Assembly: GCA_000434735.1 (NCBI GenBank)
Contig: FR881292.1
Span: 28,718-92,717, forward strand
From: Bacteroides sp. CAG:530
GTDB lineage: Bacteria; Bacteroidota; Bacteroidia; Bacteroidales; Bacteroidaceae
Reading direction: 5' to 3'
DNA: 64,000 nt
The notes under the pieces are model-generated. The model had not been told where the DNA came from, made no database searches, and worked only from the letters and a program-made list of their open reading frames with translations. The translations under genes and the position numbers were made by a program. Below are positions 56,663 to 64,000 of this stretch, in pieces (position 1 is the stretch's first letter; the number at the start of each line of letters is the position of its first letter).

Positions 56663-58168
56663 ATGGAAGAATTAGATAAAAATAAATCGGGTAACCCGAT
56701 GGAAGGAGACGGACGAGGCAAAATGTCTATCGAAGAATTCCTGAAAAACGATGAACAGAAAGACTTATTGCGTTTTCTTACAGCCGGCTCGGTTGACGAC
56801 GGTAAATCTACACTTATCGGCCGATTGCTTTTCGATAGTAAGAAGCTTTACGAAGACCAACTCGACGCTTTGGAACGTGATAGCAAGCGTGTAGGTAACG
56901 CCGGAGAGCACATTGACTATGCTTTGTTGCTCGATGGACTGAAAGCCGAGCGCGAACAGGGTATCACTATCGACGTGGCTTACCGTTATTTCTCTACCAA
57001 CCATCGTAAGTTTATCATTGCCGATACTCCGGGACACGAACAGTATACCCGTAACATGATTACCGGTGGTTCTACCGCTAACTTGGCTGTTATCTTGGTA
57101 GACTCTCGCGCAGGCGTTATCACTCAGACTCGCCGCCACTCTTATTTGGTATCATTGTTGGGTATCAAACACGTGGTATTGGCTGTCAACAAGATGGACT
57201 TGGTAGACTTCTCAAAAGAAGTGTTCGACAAGATTGTATCAGAATACAAGGCGTTCATCGCTCCGCTTAATATCCCCGATGTAACCTGCATTCCTCTGTC
57301 GGCACTCGATGGCGACAATGTAGTAGATCGCTCAGATCGTACCCCATGGTACGACGGACCGTCATTGCTGGAATATCTGGAAAACGTACACATTGGCAAC
57401 GACCATAACCTCAACGACTTCCGCTTCCCTGTACAATATGTATTACGCCCTAACCTCGACTTCCGTGGATTCTGCGGAAAAGTTGCTTCGGGTATCATCA
57501 GAAAAGGCGACGCTGTTATGGCATTGCCATCGGGCAAGAAGACACACGTTAAGAGCATCATTACTCCCGACGGAGAAAGCGACTATGCTTTCCCACCGAT
57601 GTCTATCACCCTGACTCTGGAAGACGAAATCGACGTATCGCGCGGTGAAATGCTGGTACACGCAGATAATGTGCCTATGACCGGACGTAACTTTGAGGCT
57701 ATGCTGGTATGGATGGACGAGGAAAAGATGGATATGGAGAAATCTTTCTTCCTGAAACAGACTACCAACACTAGCCGTACACGTGTAGACAGCATAAAGT
57801 ATAAGGTTGATGTAAATACGATGGACCACCTGAGCGTAGAAAACGGCAAGTTGGCGAAAGACGACGTGCCTATGCAGCTCAACCAGATAGCACACGTAGT
57901 ATTGTCATCATCGAAAGAACTATTCTTCGACCCGTACACCAAGAACAAGGCTACCGGTGCTTTCATCTTGATAGACCCTATTACAAACAACACAAGTGCT
58001 GCCGGCATGATTATAAACCGTGTGGAAGATAAAGACATGCACACCACTATGGAGCTTCCGGTACTCGACTTGCCTAAACTTGGCATCGCACCAGAGCACT
58101 ACGCTGCCATAGAAACTGCGGTCAAGGACTTGGAACGTCAGGGCTACGCCATCGAGATAAAGAAATAA
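56663..58168 (+). CDS. cysN: Sulfate adenylyltransferase subunit 1 (GTPase)
   Basis: CysN (501 residues) is the GTPase subunit that drives APS formation. The P-loop GSVDDGKST is at 42-50, and DTPGHEQYT and NKMDLVD are the other GTPase motifs. Elongation-factor-like beta domains follow. It lacks a fused CysC domain; that activity is encoded separately upstream. The N-terminal extension of about 30 residues is hydrophilic. Confidence 0.97.
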   Translation: MEELDKNKSGNPMEGDGRGKMSIEEFLKNDEQKDLLRFLTAGSVDDGKSTLIGRLLFDSKKLYEDQLDALERDSKRVGNAGEHIDYALLLDGLKAEREQGITIDVAYRYFSTNHRKFIIADTPGHEQYTRNMITGGSTANLAVILVDSRAGVITQTRRHSYLVSLLGIKHVVLAVNKMDLVDFSKEVFDKIVSEYKAFIAPLNIPDVTCIPLSALDGDNVVDRSDRTPWYDGPSLLEYLENVHIGNDHNLNDFRFPVQYVLRPNLDFRGFCGKVASGIIRKGDAVMALPSGKKTHVKSIITPDGESDYAFPPMSITLTLEDEIDVSRGEMLVHADNVPMTGRNFEAMLVWMDEEKMDMEKSFFLKQTTNTSRTRVDSIKYKVDVNTMDHLSVENGKLAKDDVPMQLNQIAHVVLSSSKELFFDPYTKNKATGAFILIDPITNNTSAAGMIINRVEDKDMHTTMELPVLDLPKLGIAPEHYAAIETAVKDLERQGYAIEIKK

Positions 58169-58192
58169 AGATTAATCTACTCAAACAATAAT

Positions 58193-59299
58193 ATGGGTTT
58201 ATTAGAATTCAACAAACTACCTATAAACACATTGGTGGGAGCCGACTGGAAGACATTCAAGCAGATTACCGCCGGAAGAGACATAGACCCTGCATACAAA
58301 GGGAAGTATCGTCTCACTAAAGCCGTATGCCGACTGCTGGCTACCCTGAAACCGCTGCAAGACAGACGTTTTGAAAAGCTGTTGGCCGACAAGCCGCTTG
58401 AGCACGACCCTGTATTTATACTAGGTCACTGGCGTAGCGGAACTACATTTATGCATAATGTATTTTCGTGCGACAAGCATTTTGGTTATAACACTACATA
58501 CCAAACAGTATTCCCTCACCTGATGATGTGGGGACAGCCGTTCTTTAAGAAGAACATGAGTTGGCTAATGCCCGACAAACGTCCTACCGACAATATGGAG
58601 TTGGCAGTAGACCTGCCTCAGGAAGAAGAGTTCGCATTGGCAAACATGATGCCATACACCTACTACAACTTCTGGTTCCTGCCTAAATACATGCAAGAAT
58701 ATGCCGACAAATATCTTCTGTTTGACGACATTACACCCGAAGAGCTGAAGGTATTCGAAGAAACTTTCACCAAGTTGATAAAGATTTCTTTGTGGAATAC
58801 ACACGGCACGCAGTTCTTGAGCAAGAACCCTCCGCACACCGGACGCGTGAAAGAGTTGGTCAAGATGTTCCCTAACGCCAAATTCATCTACCTGATGCGT
58901 AACCCGTACACGGTATTCGAATCAACACGTAGCTTCTTTACCAACACCATACAACCGCTTAAGCTGGAAGACATCAGCAACGAGCAGTTGGTAGAAAACA
59001 TCTTGAGCGTATACGCCAAGCTATACCACAAGTACGAAGCCGACAAGCAGTTCATCCCAGAAGGCAACCTGGTAGAAGTTCGTTTTGAAGATTACGAAAA
59101 GAACGCCTTCGACATGACACAAGAAATTTACCAGAAGCTTTCGCTCCCCGGATTCGATGAAGCGAAAGCCGACATAGAGGCTTACGTAAACAAAAAGAAA
59201 GGGTACAAGAAAAACAAATACCAATACAAGACCGAAACGGTAGAGTTGGTAGAAAAAAACTGGTCGTTCGCATTAGACCAGTGGGGCTATAAATTATAA
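58193..59299 (+). CDS. PAPS-dependent sulfotransferase
   Basis: The 368-residue cytosolic enzyme transfers sulfonate from PAPS to an acceptor hydroxyl. The 5'-phosphosulfate loop is GHWRSGTTFMHN (about 78-89) and the 3'-phosphate motif is MRNPYTVFES (Arg236, Ser244). The gene order cysQ-SLC13-cysC-cysD-cysN-sulfotransferase is that of the Bacteroides thetaiotaomicron BT_0412 to BT_0416 cluster, where BT_0416 was reported to sulfonate cholesterol and other steroids. By context this is a candidate orthologue, but the acceptor here is inferred, not shown. It is 24 bp after cysN and the cluster ends with a terminator. No PAPS or sulfite reductase gene is adjacent. Confidence 0.9.
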   Translation: MGLLEFNKLPINTLVGADWKTFKQITAGRDIDPAYKGKYRLTKAVCRLLATLKPLQDRRFEKLLADKPLEHDPVFILGHWRSGTTFMHNVFSCDKHFGYNTTYQTVFPHLMMWGQPFFKKNMSWLMPDKRPTDNMELAVDLPQEEEFALANMMPYTYYNFWFLPKYMQEYADKYLLFDDITPEELKVFEETFTKLIKISLWNTHGTQFLSKNPPHTGRVKELVKMFPNAKFIYLMRNPYTVFESTRSFFTNTIQPLKLEDISNEQLVENILSVYAKLYHKYEADKQFIPEGNLVEVRFEDYEKNAFDMTQEIYQKLSLPGFDEAKADIEAYVNKKKGYKKNKYQYKTETVELVEKNWSFALDQWGYKL

Positions 59300-59333
59300 T
59301 CTCCACTCACTGACGACACAGAACATATAAAAG

Positions 59334-59376
59334 CTCCGGCTTTCCTCGCTCAAACGAGAGAAGCCGGAGTTTTTTT
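59334..59376 (+). terminator. Intrinsic terminator after the sulfotransferase
   Basis: CTCCGGCTT (59334-59342) pairs with AAGCCGGAG (59361-59369), with CTCG/CGAG inside, followed by a run of seven T residues. Confidence 0.9.
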
Positions 59377-59472
59377 GTTCGCTCTCATAGGCATTAAGCA
59401 AGAGCAGTAAAGATTACCGCACAAAAATCACATCCTTAAAAACACGAAAAAACAATGCAATAAGTGAATAAA

Positions 59473-59548
59473 CCATTCGCATATTGCAGACCTACCATTC
59501 TCATATTGCAAGTCGGCAACTCGCATTCTTTTTTCACCCCCTCCAGAA
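59473..59548 (-). repeat. Dispersed extragenic repeat, copy 2
   Basis: This is the inverted partner of 34987-35063. On the plus strand it holds two near-identical 16-bp words, CCATTCGCATATTGCA (59473) and CCATTCTCATATTGCA (59495), 22 bp apart, then the complement of GAAAAAAGAATGCGA and of TTCTGGAGGGGGT. The 433 bp from 59300 to 59732 otherwise hold only the terminator above and the promoter below. Confidence 0.6.
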
Positions 59549-59692
59549 GGTACCGTAGAGCCGTTTTTTAGAATAAGCCGTTCGCAAGACAATCCTCAAC
59601 TTGGTTGAATACACAAATTAAATATTTATACTATTTTTATAATAAACATACAAAAACTACATACTTTTTATGCATATATACAATTAAATTCA

Positions 59693-59700
59693 TAAATTTG
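59693..59700 (+). promoter_or_regulatory. Putative -7 box for the NhaC gene
   Basis: TAAATTTG fits TAnnTTTG and lies 32 bp before the ATG at 59733. The leader between them is A-rich. Confidence 0.55.
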
Positions 59701-59732
59701 CGCCGCAAAAAAAAGAAAAAGAAAAAACAAAC

Positions 59733-61184
59733 ATGGATAATAAGAACAACAGCGCACAGCGTATGCCCTCCCCTTTCATATCATTTCTACCAATCGCACT
59801 ACTGATGGGACTTCTGTACTTCACAATCAGCAACTTCGGAAGCGATTCACTGAGCGGAGGTAGTCAGATATCACTACTGCTAACATCAGCTTTCTGCGTA
59901 TTCCTCGGTATGGCATTCTACCGCACACCGTGGAAAGACTTCGAACGCGCCATTGTCAACAATATATCCGGCGTATCTACAGCCCTCATTATACTACTGA
60001 TTATCGGGGCGTTAAGCGGAATATGGATGATAAGCGGAGTAGTACCAACACTTATATATTATGGTATAAAGATAATCCATCCCGATTTCTTCCTAGCCTC
60101 ATCGTGCATAATATGCATACTGGTATCGGTAATGACAGGAAGCTCATGGACCACCATAGCCACTATAGGTATCGCCCTAATGGGAATAGGTAAGGCACAA
60201 GGATTTGACGAAGGCATCATTGCCGGAGCCATCATCTCTGGAGCATACTTTGGCGATAAGATTTCACCATTGTCAGAAACCACCATCCTGGCATCATCGG
60301 TAACAGAGACTCCGCTGTTTACACACATACGCTACATGATGATCACTACTATTCCGTCTATCGTTATCACTCTGATATTATTCTGCGTATTAGGATTTAC
60401 CAGCGCAGATTACAACCCAGAACAAATGGCTACATTCAGCGCCGGACTTGAAGCACGGTTCAACATAACACCGTGGTTGCTCATAGTGCCAATAGTAACA
60501 GGAATACTGATAGCTCGCAAGGTACCTTCTATCATTACACTGACTATCTCTACCATGCTGGCGGCTATTGCAGCATTAATATTTCAACCAGAAATATTAT
60601 CAGAACTTGCCGACAATGGCAAGATGCTGAAAGGACTAATGACTGCTTGCTACGGAAGCACCAACCTTACTACACCCAACGAATCGCTCACAGAACTGGT
60701 AGCCACACGCGGCATGGCAGGTATGATAAACACCGTATGGCTTATATTATGCGCCATGTGCTTTGGCGGTGCCATGACAGCCGGCGGAATGCTGGGAAGC
60801 ATCACCTCTGTTTTCGTACGCTTCGTACGCAACCGCCTCACATTGGTTTCGTCGACCGTATTTTCGGGATTGTTTCTGAATGTAGCCACGGCCGACCAAT
60901 ACATCAGCATTATCCTTACAGGCAGCATGTTTGGCAACGTATACAAAAAAGAAGGGTATGAGAGCCGTCTGTTAAGCCGTTCTACCGAAGATGCGGTAAC
61001 GGTTACATCAGTTCTCATACCCTGGAATTCGTGCGGTATGACTCAAGCCACTGTCTTGAACGTACCTACACTGGTATATCTACCATATTGTTTCTTCAAT
61101 ATCATCAGCCCGATGATGAGTATCCTCGTTGCAGCCATCGGTTATAAGATTTTCAAAATAAAGCCGACGGCTCAAACGGCCTGA
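59733..61184 (+). CDS. NhaC-family Na+/H+ antiporter
   Basis: The 483-residue inner-membrane protein has about 11-12 hydrophobic helices and matches NhaC-type antiporters. Conserved segments include VSVMTGSSWTTIATIGIALMGIG, GAIISGAYFGDKISPLSETT and IPWNSCGMTQATVL. It should exchange sodium for protons, or organic ions such as malate and lactate in some NhaC relatives. It is convergent with the ROK gene (17-bp gap) and I see no terminator between them. Confidence 0.93.
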   Translation: MDNKNNSAQRMPSPFISFLPIALLMGLLYFTISNFGSDSLSGGSQISLLLTSAFCVFLGMAFYRTPWKDFERAIVNNISGVSTALIILLIIGALSGIWMISGVVPTLIYYGIKIIHPDFFLASSCIICILVSVMTGSSWTTIATIGIALMGIGKAQGFDEGIIAGAIISGAYFGDKISPLSETTILASSVTETPLFTHIRYMMITTIPSIVITLILFCVLGFTSADYNPEQMATFSAGLEARFNITPWLLIVPIVTGILIARKVPSIITLTISTMLAAIAALIFQPEILSELADNGKMLKGLMTACYGSTNLTTPNESLTELVATRGMAGMINTVWLILCAMCFGGAMTAGGMLGSITSVFVRFVRNRLTLVSSTVFSGLFLNVATADQYISIILTGSMFGNVYKKEGYESRLLSRSTEDAVTVTSVLIPWNSCGMTQATVLNVPTLVYLPYCFFNIISPMMSILVAAIGYKIFKIKPTAQTA

Positions 61185-61201
61185 TGAGGCATTGCAGTCT
61201 A

Positions 61202-62416
61202 TTAAGATTCGAACATGCTCTTACGAGCTAACATGCAGGCTCCAATTACTCCGGCACGTTCTTTCAGCTTAGAAAGAACGATAGCCGAGTCTTTGTTCAC
61301 CAAGTTGAGCGAGTACTTACGCACCGCACTCTTGATAGGCTGCAAGATATAATCGCCTGTTTCGGCAAGCACACCACCTATCACTACTAGTTCGGGGTTC
61401 AGCAGATTGATGAGTCCCGCCAAATAGCGTCCCATCTTCTGACCGATTTCTTCTACCAACTCGATGCAAAGCAAGTCTTCCTTATTGATAGCTTCTACGA
61501 TATCGTCGAGTGTTACCGACTGCTCGTCTTTCATAATTCTTTCAGACAAGATAGACTGACGACCTTCGCGCACACTCTCCAACAAGTTGCGATGCAGTGC
61601 CATACCCGAAACTTCTGTTTCAAGACATCCTGTCTTTCCGCAGTGGCATAGTATTTCATTATCGAATACGGGGAAGTGACCAATCTCGCCAGAGAATCCC
61701 GACTTTCCGGTATAGATATCACCATTGATAATAAGACCAGAACCAAGTCCCCAGCTCATATTTACAAAGACAATGTTCTTCTCGTCTTTCACGGCGCCCT
61801 TCACCATTTCGCCATACGTCATGGCGCGGGTATCGTTATCGATAGTAACAGGGAAGCCCAATCGTTCTGCAAGAATTTCTGAAAGCGGACGTTCGTCGAA
61901 ATTAAAATAGCTGAAGCTATATCCCGACTCCGGATTAACACGTCCCGATATATTGATACCGATATTCAGGATACGGTCTTTGCCAACTTCCAGACTATCT
62001 ATAAATTCGTGAATGTATTTACATAGCAAGTCCAATCCCTCAACAGTATTTTCATACTCATAAGGGACTCCCATTTTCAGCTCAATAAAATCGCCGACGA
62101 AGTTCATCAAGCTGAAATTCAAACTGAATCGCTTGATGTCTACTCCTACGAAATATCCAGAATCGGAAGTCAGTCCGTACAGAGTGGGTGGACGTCCTTC
62201 ACTGGTTTCTTGTTTACCATAATTCATAATATATCCCTCATCGCACATTTCACTAATAAACTTGGTAACTGTGGGGATACTTAAATCCAATTCCTTCGAT
62301 AAATCGGGAATGGTAGATGAGCGATTATACATATAATATGTAATAATGCGCTTCTTTGTCATTGCGTTCTTAGTTCCTCTCTCTATTTCTTCAAGCAAAT
62401 CTCGTGCCATATCCAT
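61202..62416 (-). CDS. ROK-family transcriptional regulator
   Basis: The 404-residue protein has an N-terminal winged HTH (about 34-63; TIPDLSKELDLSIPTVTKFI) and a sugar-kinase-like ROK domain. The ROK zinc motif is CHCGKTGCLE (about 255-265), and GVDIKRFSLNFSLMN and NMSWGLGSGLI mark the ATP-binding fold. It is of the NagC/Mlc repressor type, which releases DNA when a sugar phosphate binds. The frame is open upstream to 62497, but the TAACTTTG promoter box at 62434-62441 lies inside that extension, so the start is ATG 62416 (or 62410). Target genes and inducer are unknown. Confidence 0.92.
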   Translation of the reverse strand: MDMARDLLEEIERGTKNAMTKKRIITYYMYNRSSTIPDLSKELDLSIPTVTKFISEMCDEGYIMNYGKQETSEGRPPTLYGLTSDSGYFVGVDIKRFSLNFSLMNFVGDFIELKMGVPYEYENTVEGLDLLCKYIHEFIDSLEVGKDRILNIGINISGRVNPESGYSFSYFNFDERPLSEILAERLGFPVTIDNDTRAMTYGEMVKGAVKDEKNIVFVNMSWGLGSGLIINGDIYTGKSGFSGEIGHFPVFDNEILCHCGKTGCLETEVSGMALHRNLLESVREGRQSILSERIMKDEQSVTLDDIVEAINKEDLLCIELVEEIGQKMGRYLAGLINLLNPELVVIGGVLAETGDYILQPIKSAVRKYSLNLVNKDSAIVLSKLKERAGVIGACMLARKSMFES

Positions 62417-62433
62417 GTAATTTTCGTTTCGCA

Positions 62434-62441
62434 CAAAGTTA
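62434..62441 (-). promoter_or_regulatory. -7 box that fixes the ROK start
   Basis: TAACTTTG on the minus strand fits TAnnTTTG and lies 17 bp before the ATG at 62416. A longer protein starting at 62497 would begin upstream of this box. Confidence 0.6.
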
Positions 62442-62771
62442 ATAATAAAATTAAAAAACTTACCACGGCTTTTTCTTAAAAAATGTAATACAGACAAAAG
62501 AGTTATGCAATATGGGTATAAAACTGTGACATTGGGCGTTTTACATTTCTACTTGCAATGTGTAGTTTATAATGTGTGTTAATGATAGTATTTATCACTG
62601 AAGCGTTTTCACTATCCTGGCATGGTTTACATTTCCTTTTATCGTTAAACAAAAGAAAATGCAACAAAAAGGAAAAAAGTTTATAAACCGAAAGAAGAGC
62701 GTATGCTACAATTTACTAAAAGTATTTATATAGTTAATCCGGCTTTGGACATACTATATATATAAAGTCAC
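62442..62771. other. AT-rich gene-free stretch upstream of the ROK gene
   Basis: No gene is seen. The word TTTACATTTC occurs twice (62540-62549 and 62626-62635), and ACATTG (62529) has its complement CAATGT (62556). These might be operator parts for the ROK regulator. The rest is featureless. Confidence 0.35.
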
Positions 62772-62820
62772 AAAAAAACGGACCGCCTTCATCTTGCATC
62801 ATGCAATAGAAGACGGTCCG
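62772..62820 (-). terminator. Intrinsic terminator after the dipeptidase gene
   Basis: CGGACCG (62779-62785) pairs with CGGTCCG (62814-62820), with CTTC/GAAG and TTGCA/TGCAA inside. On the minus strand the hairpin is followed by seven T residues (62778-62772). A weaker T-run on the other side could make it bidirectional. Confidence 0.88.
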
Positions 62821-62843
62821 CTTTTATATTATAACTACTAATG

Positions 62844-64000
62844 TTATTTCATCGGAGTATTTTCCAAAGTAGCAGTCAAGAAATCATAGAACTTAGCTAC
62901 AGACGGAATGTTGCAACGCTCTTCTGGAGTGTGAGGGCACTGCAATGTAGGACCGAAAGAAATCATGTCGAGACCAGGAACAACAGCACCGATGATACCG
63001 CATTCCAATCCTGCGTGGATAACCTTAACTTCGGGTTCTTCGCCAAACTGTGCCTTATATGATTCTTTCATGGCGTGAAGTATCGGAGAGTTAACATCCG
63101 GTTCCCAGCCTGAATAGCTGCCCGAACGCTCTACGTGCATGCCAGCCATAGAGAAACAGCTTTCGATAGCAGTGTTGCGGAAATCCTTCATAGAATCGCG
63201 AGAGCTACGAGTCAATACCTTGATTTCGGCACGACCGTTACCGATTTCTACGATAGCCAAGTTAGAAGAAGTTTCTACAGTATCGGGGATAGTAGGTATG
63301 AAACGTTCCACACCGTTAGGACAAGCATAGATAGCGTCAACCAAGTTGTCGCGAATTTCATCAGGAACCATCATCTTAGGAAGTTCTACACGCTCTACAG
63401 TAAAGCTGATACCTTCTTCGATAGTAGCGAATTCATCGCGCCATACCTGTTCGCATTCTCCAACGAAAGCTATAACGTCGTCCACCTCTTCGGCAGGCAC
63501 TGTGATTACAGCTTCACACTCGCGAGGGATAGCGTTACGCATGTTTCCACCTTCCCATGATACGAGACAAGCCTCATCGTAAGCTATTACCTGATTCAAG
63601 AAACGAGCCATCAGCTTATTGGCGTTAGCATGTCCCCAGCCAATCTGAATACCAGAGTGACCGCCACGCAAACCTTTAAGAGTTACCTTCAAGGCAACGT
63701 CTGTAGGATCTGTTTCTACTTCTTTATATTCGAGAGTAGCGTTCAAGTCTTCCCCTCCTGCACAACCGATATAAAGTTCACCTTCTTCTTCAGAGTCAAG
63801 GTTCAACAAGATATCGCCATCAATAGTACCCGGTTTCAAGCCGAACGCTCCGAACATACCTGTTTCTTCATCGGCAGTAATCAACGCTACCAACGGTCCG
63901 TGCTTCAAAGTCTTGTCTTCCATCACAGCCATGATAGCGGCAACACCCATACCGTCGTCCGAACCCAAAGTAGTACCTTTAGCTCTTACCCATTCGCCGT
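62844..64000 (-). CDS. pepD: Aminoacyl-histidine dipeptidase, M20C (N-terminus outside window)
   Basis: The visible 385 codons are the C-terminal four fifths of a PepD-type dipeptidase, which cleaves Xaa-His and other dipeptides in the cytosol. The metal-binding GSDDGMGVA and ITADEETGMFGAFGL are present, as are GLRGGHSGIQI and the C-terminal HAGLECGI and ISFGPTLQCPHTPEE. The gene continues beyond 64000 at its 5' end (the visible part begins NGEWVRAKGTTLGSDDG). No SusC-type or sulfur gene is associated with it. Confidence 0.95.
   Translation of the reverse strand, partial: GEWVRAKGTTLGSDDGMGVAAIMAVMEDKTLKHGPLVALITADEETGMFGAFGLKPGTIDGDILLNLDSEEEGELYIGCAGGEDLNATLEYKEVETDPTDVALKVTLKGLRGGHSGIQIGWGHANANKLMARFLNQVIAYDEACLVSWEGGNMRNAIPRECEAVITVPAEEVDDVIAFVGECEQVWRDEFATIEEGISFTVERVELPKMMVPDEIRDNLVDAIYACPNGVERFIPTIPDTVETSSNLAIVEIGNGRAEIKVLTRSSRDSMKDFRNTAIESCFSMAGMHVERSGSYSGWEPDVNSPILHAMKESYKAQFGEEPEVKVIHAGLECGIIGAVVPGLDMISFGPTLQCPHTPEERCNIPSVAKFYDFLTATLENTPMK

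Noticed and set aside
62417..62497. A 27-residue longer N-terminus for the ROK regulator
   Set aside because: The TAACTTTG promoter box lies inside this stretch and the conserved family region begins after the ATG at 62416.

Overview
The window reads as a chromosomal segment of a Bacteroidales bacterium, most like Bacteroides/Phocaeicola. The grounds are two one-protein hybrid two-component regulators, SusC/SusD-type uptake genes, an lpxC-fabZ fusion, TamL/TamB, Ser-type S1 sulfatases and many promoters of the TAnnTTTG type. The density is about one gene per 1.6 kb. I see no tRNA, rRNA, CRISPR array, transposase, integrase or phage gene. The first and last genes run off the window.

Layout. 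1-1.3 kb: the start of an outer-membrane barrel gene behind a small ORF, under a promoter with three phased repeats. 1.5-8.9 kb: a hybrid two-component regulator whose receiver lacks key acidic residues, a convergent lipoprotein sulfatase preceded by a small basic ORF and a terminator, and a GHL10 hydrolase. 9.0-21.5 kb: housekeeping genes, namely a purM-like gene, prfA, a DUF4153 membrane protein, pyrF, lpxD, lpxC/fabZ, lpxA, a PRiA4_ORF3-like gene, miaA, a DUF349 protein and a NUDIX hydrolase. 21.8-34.9 kb: a pectin-type utilisation locus with susC (interrupted by an in-frame TAG), susD, a DUF4957/DUF5123-like lipoprotein, a CE12-CE8 double esterase and an intact hybrid two-component regulator. 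35.2-42.2 kb: tamB-tamL. 42.4-50.4 kb: a sulfatase with its own phased-repeat promoter, downstream of an operon coding for a TonB-dependent receptor, a large surface lipoprotein and a secreted nuclease. 50.9-59.3 kb: an amino-acid permease, then cysQ, an SLC13 transporter, cysC, cysD, cysN and a sulfotransferase. 59.7-64 kb: an NhaC antiporter, a ROK regulator and an M20C dipeptidase.

How the genes work together. Two sulfatases could release sulfate from host or plant glycans. The cys cluster imports sulfate, activates it to PAPS and passes it to a sulfotransferase; no PAPS or sulfite reductase gene lies nearby, so the cluster looks built for sulfonation rather than for cysteine synthesis. 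The pectin locus pairs an uptake system with esterases that remove acetyl and methyl groups. The receptor-lipoprotein-nuclease operon suggests scavenging of extracellular nucleic acid.

The most notable observations are: the amber codon in susC; the degenerate receiver in the first hybrid regulator; three unrelated direct-repeat arrays with 21-bp (two-turn) spacing in front of promoters; the small ORF plus terminator ahead of a sulfatase; and a pair of inverted dispersed repeats about 24 kb apart.
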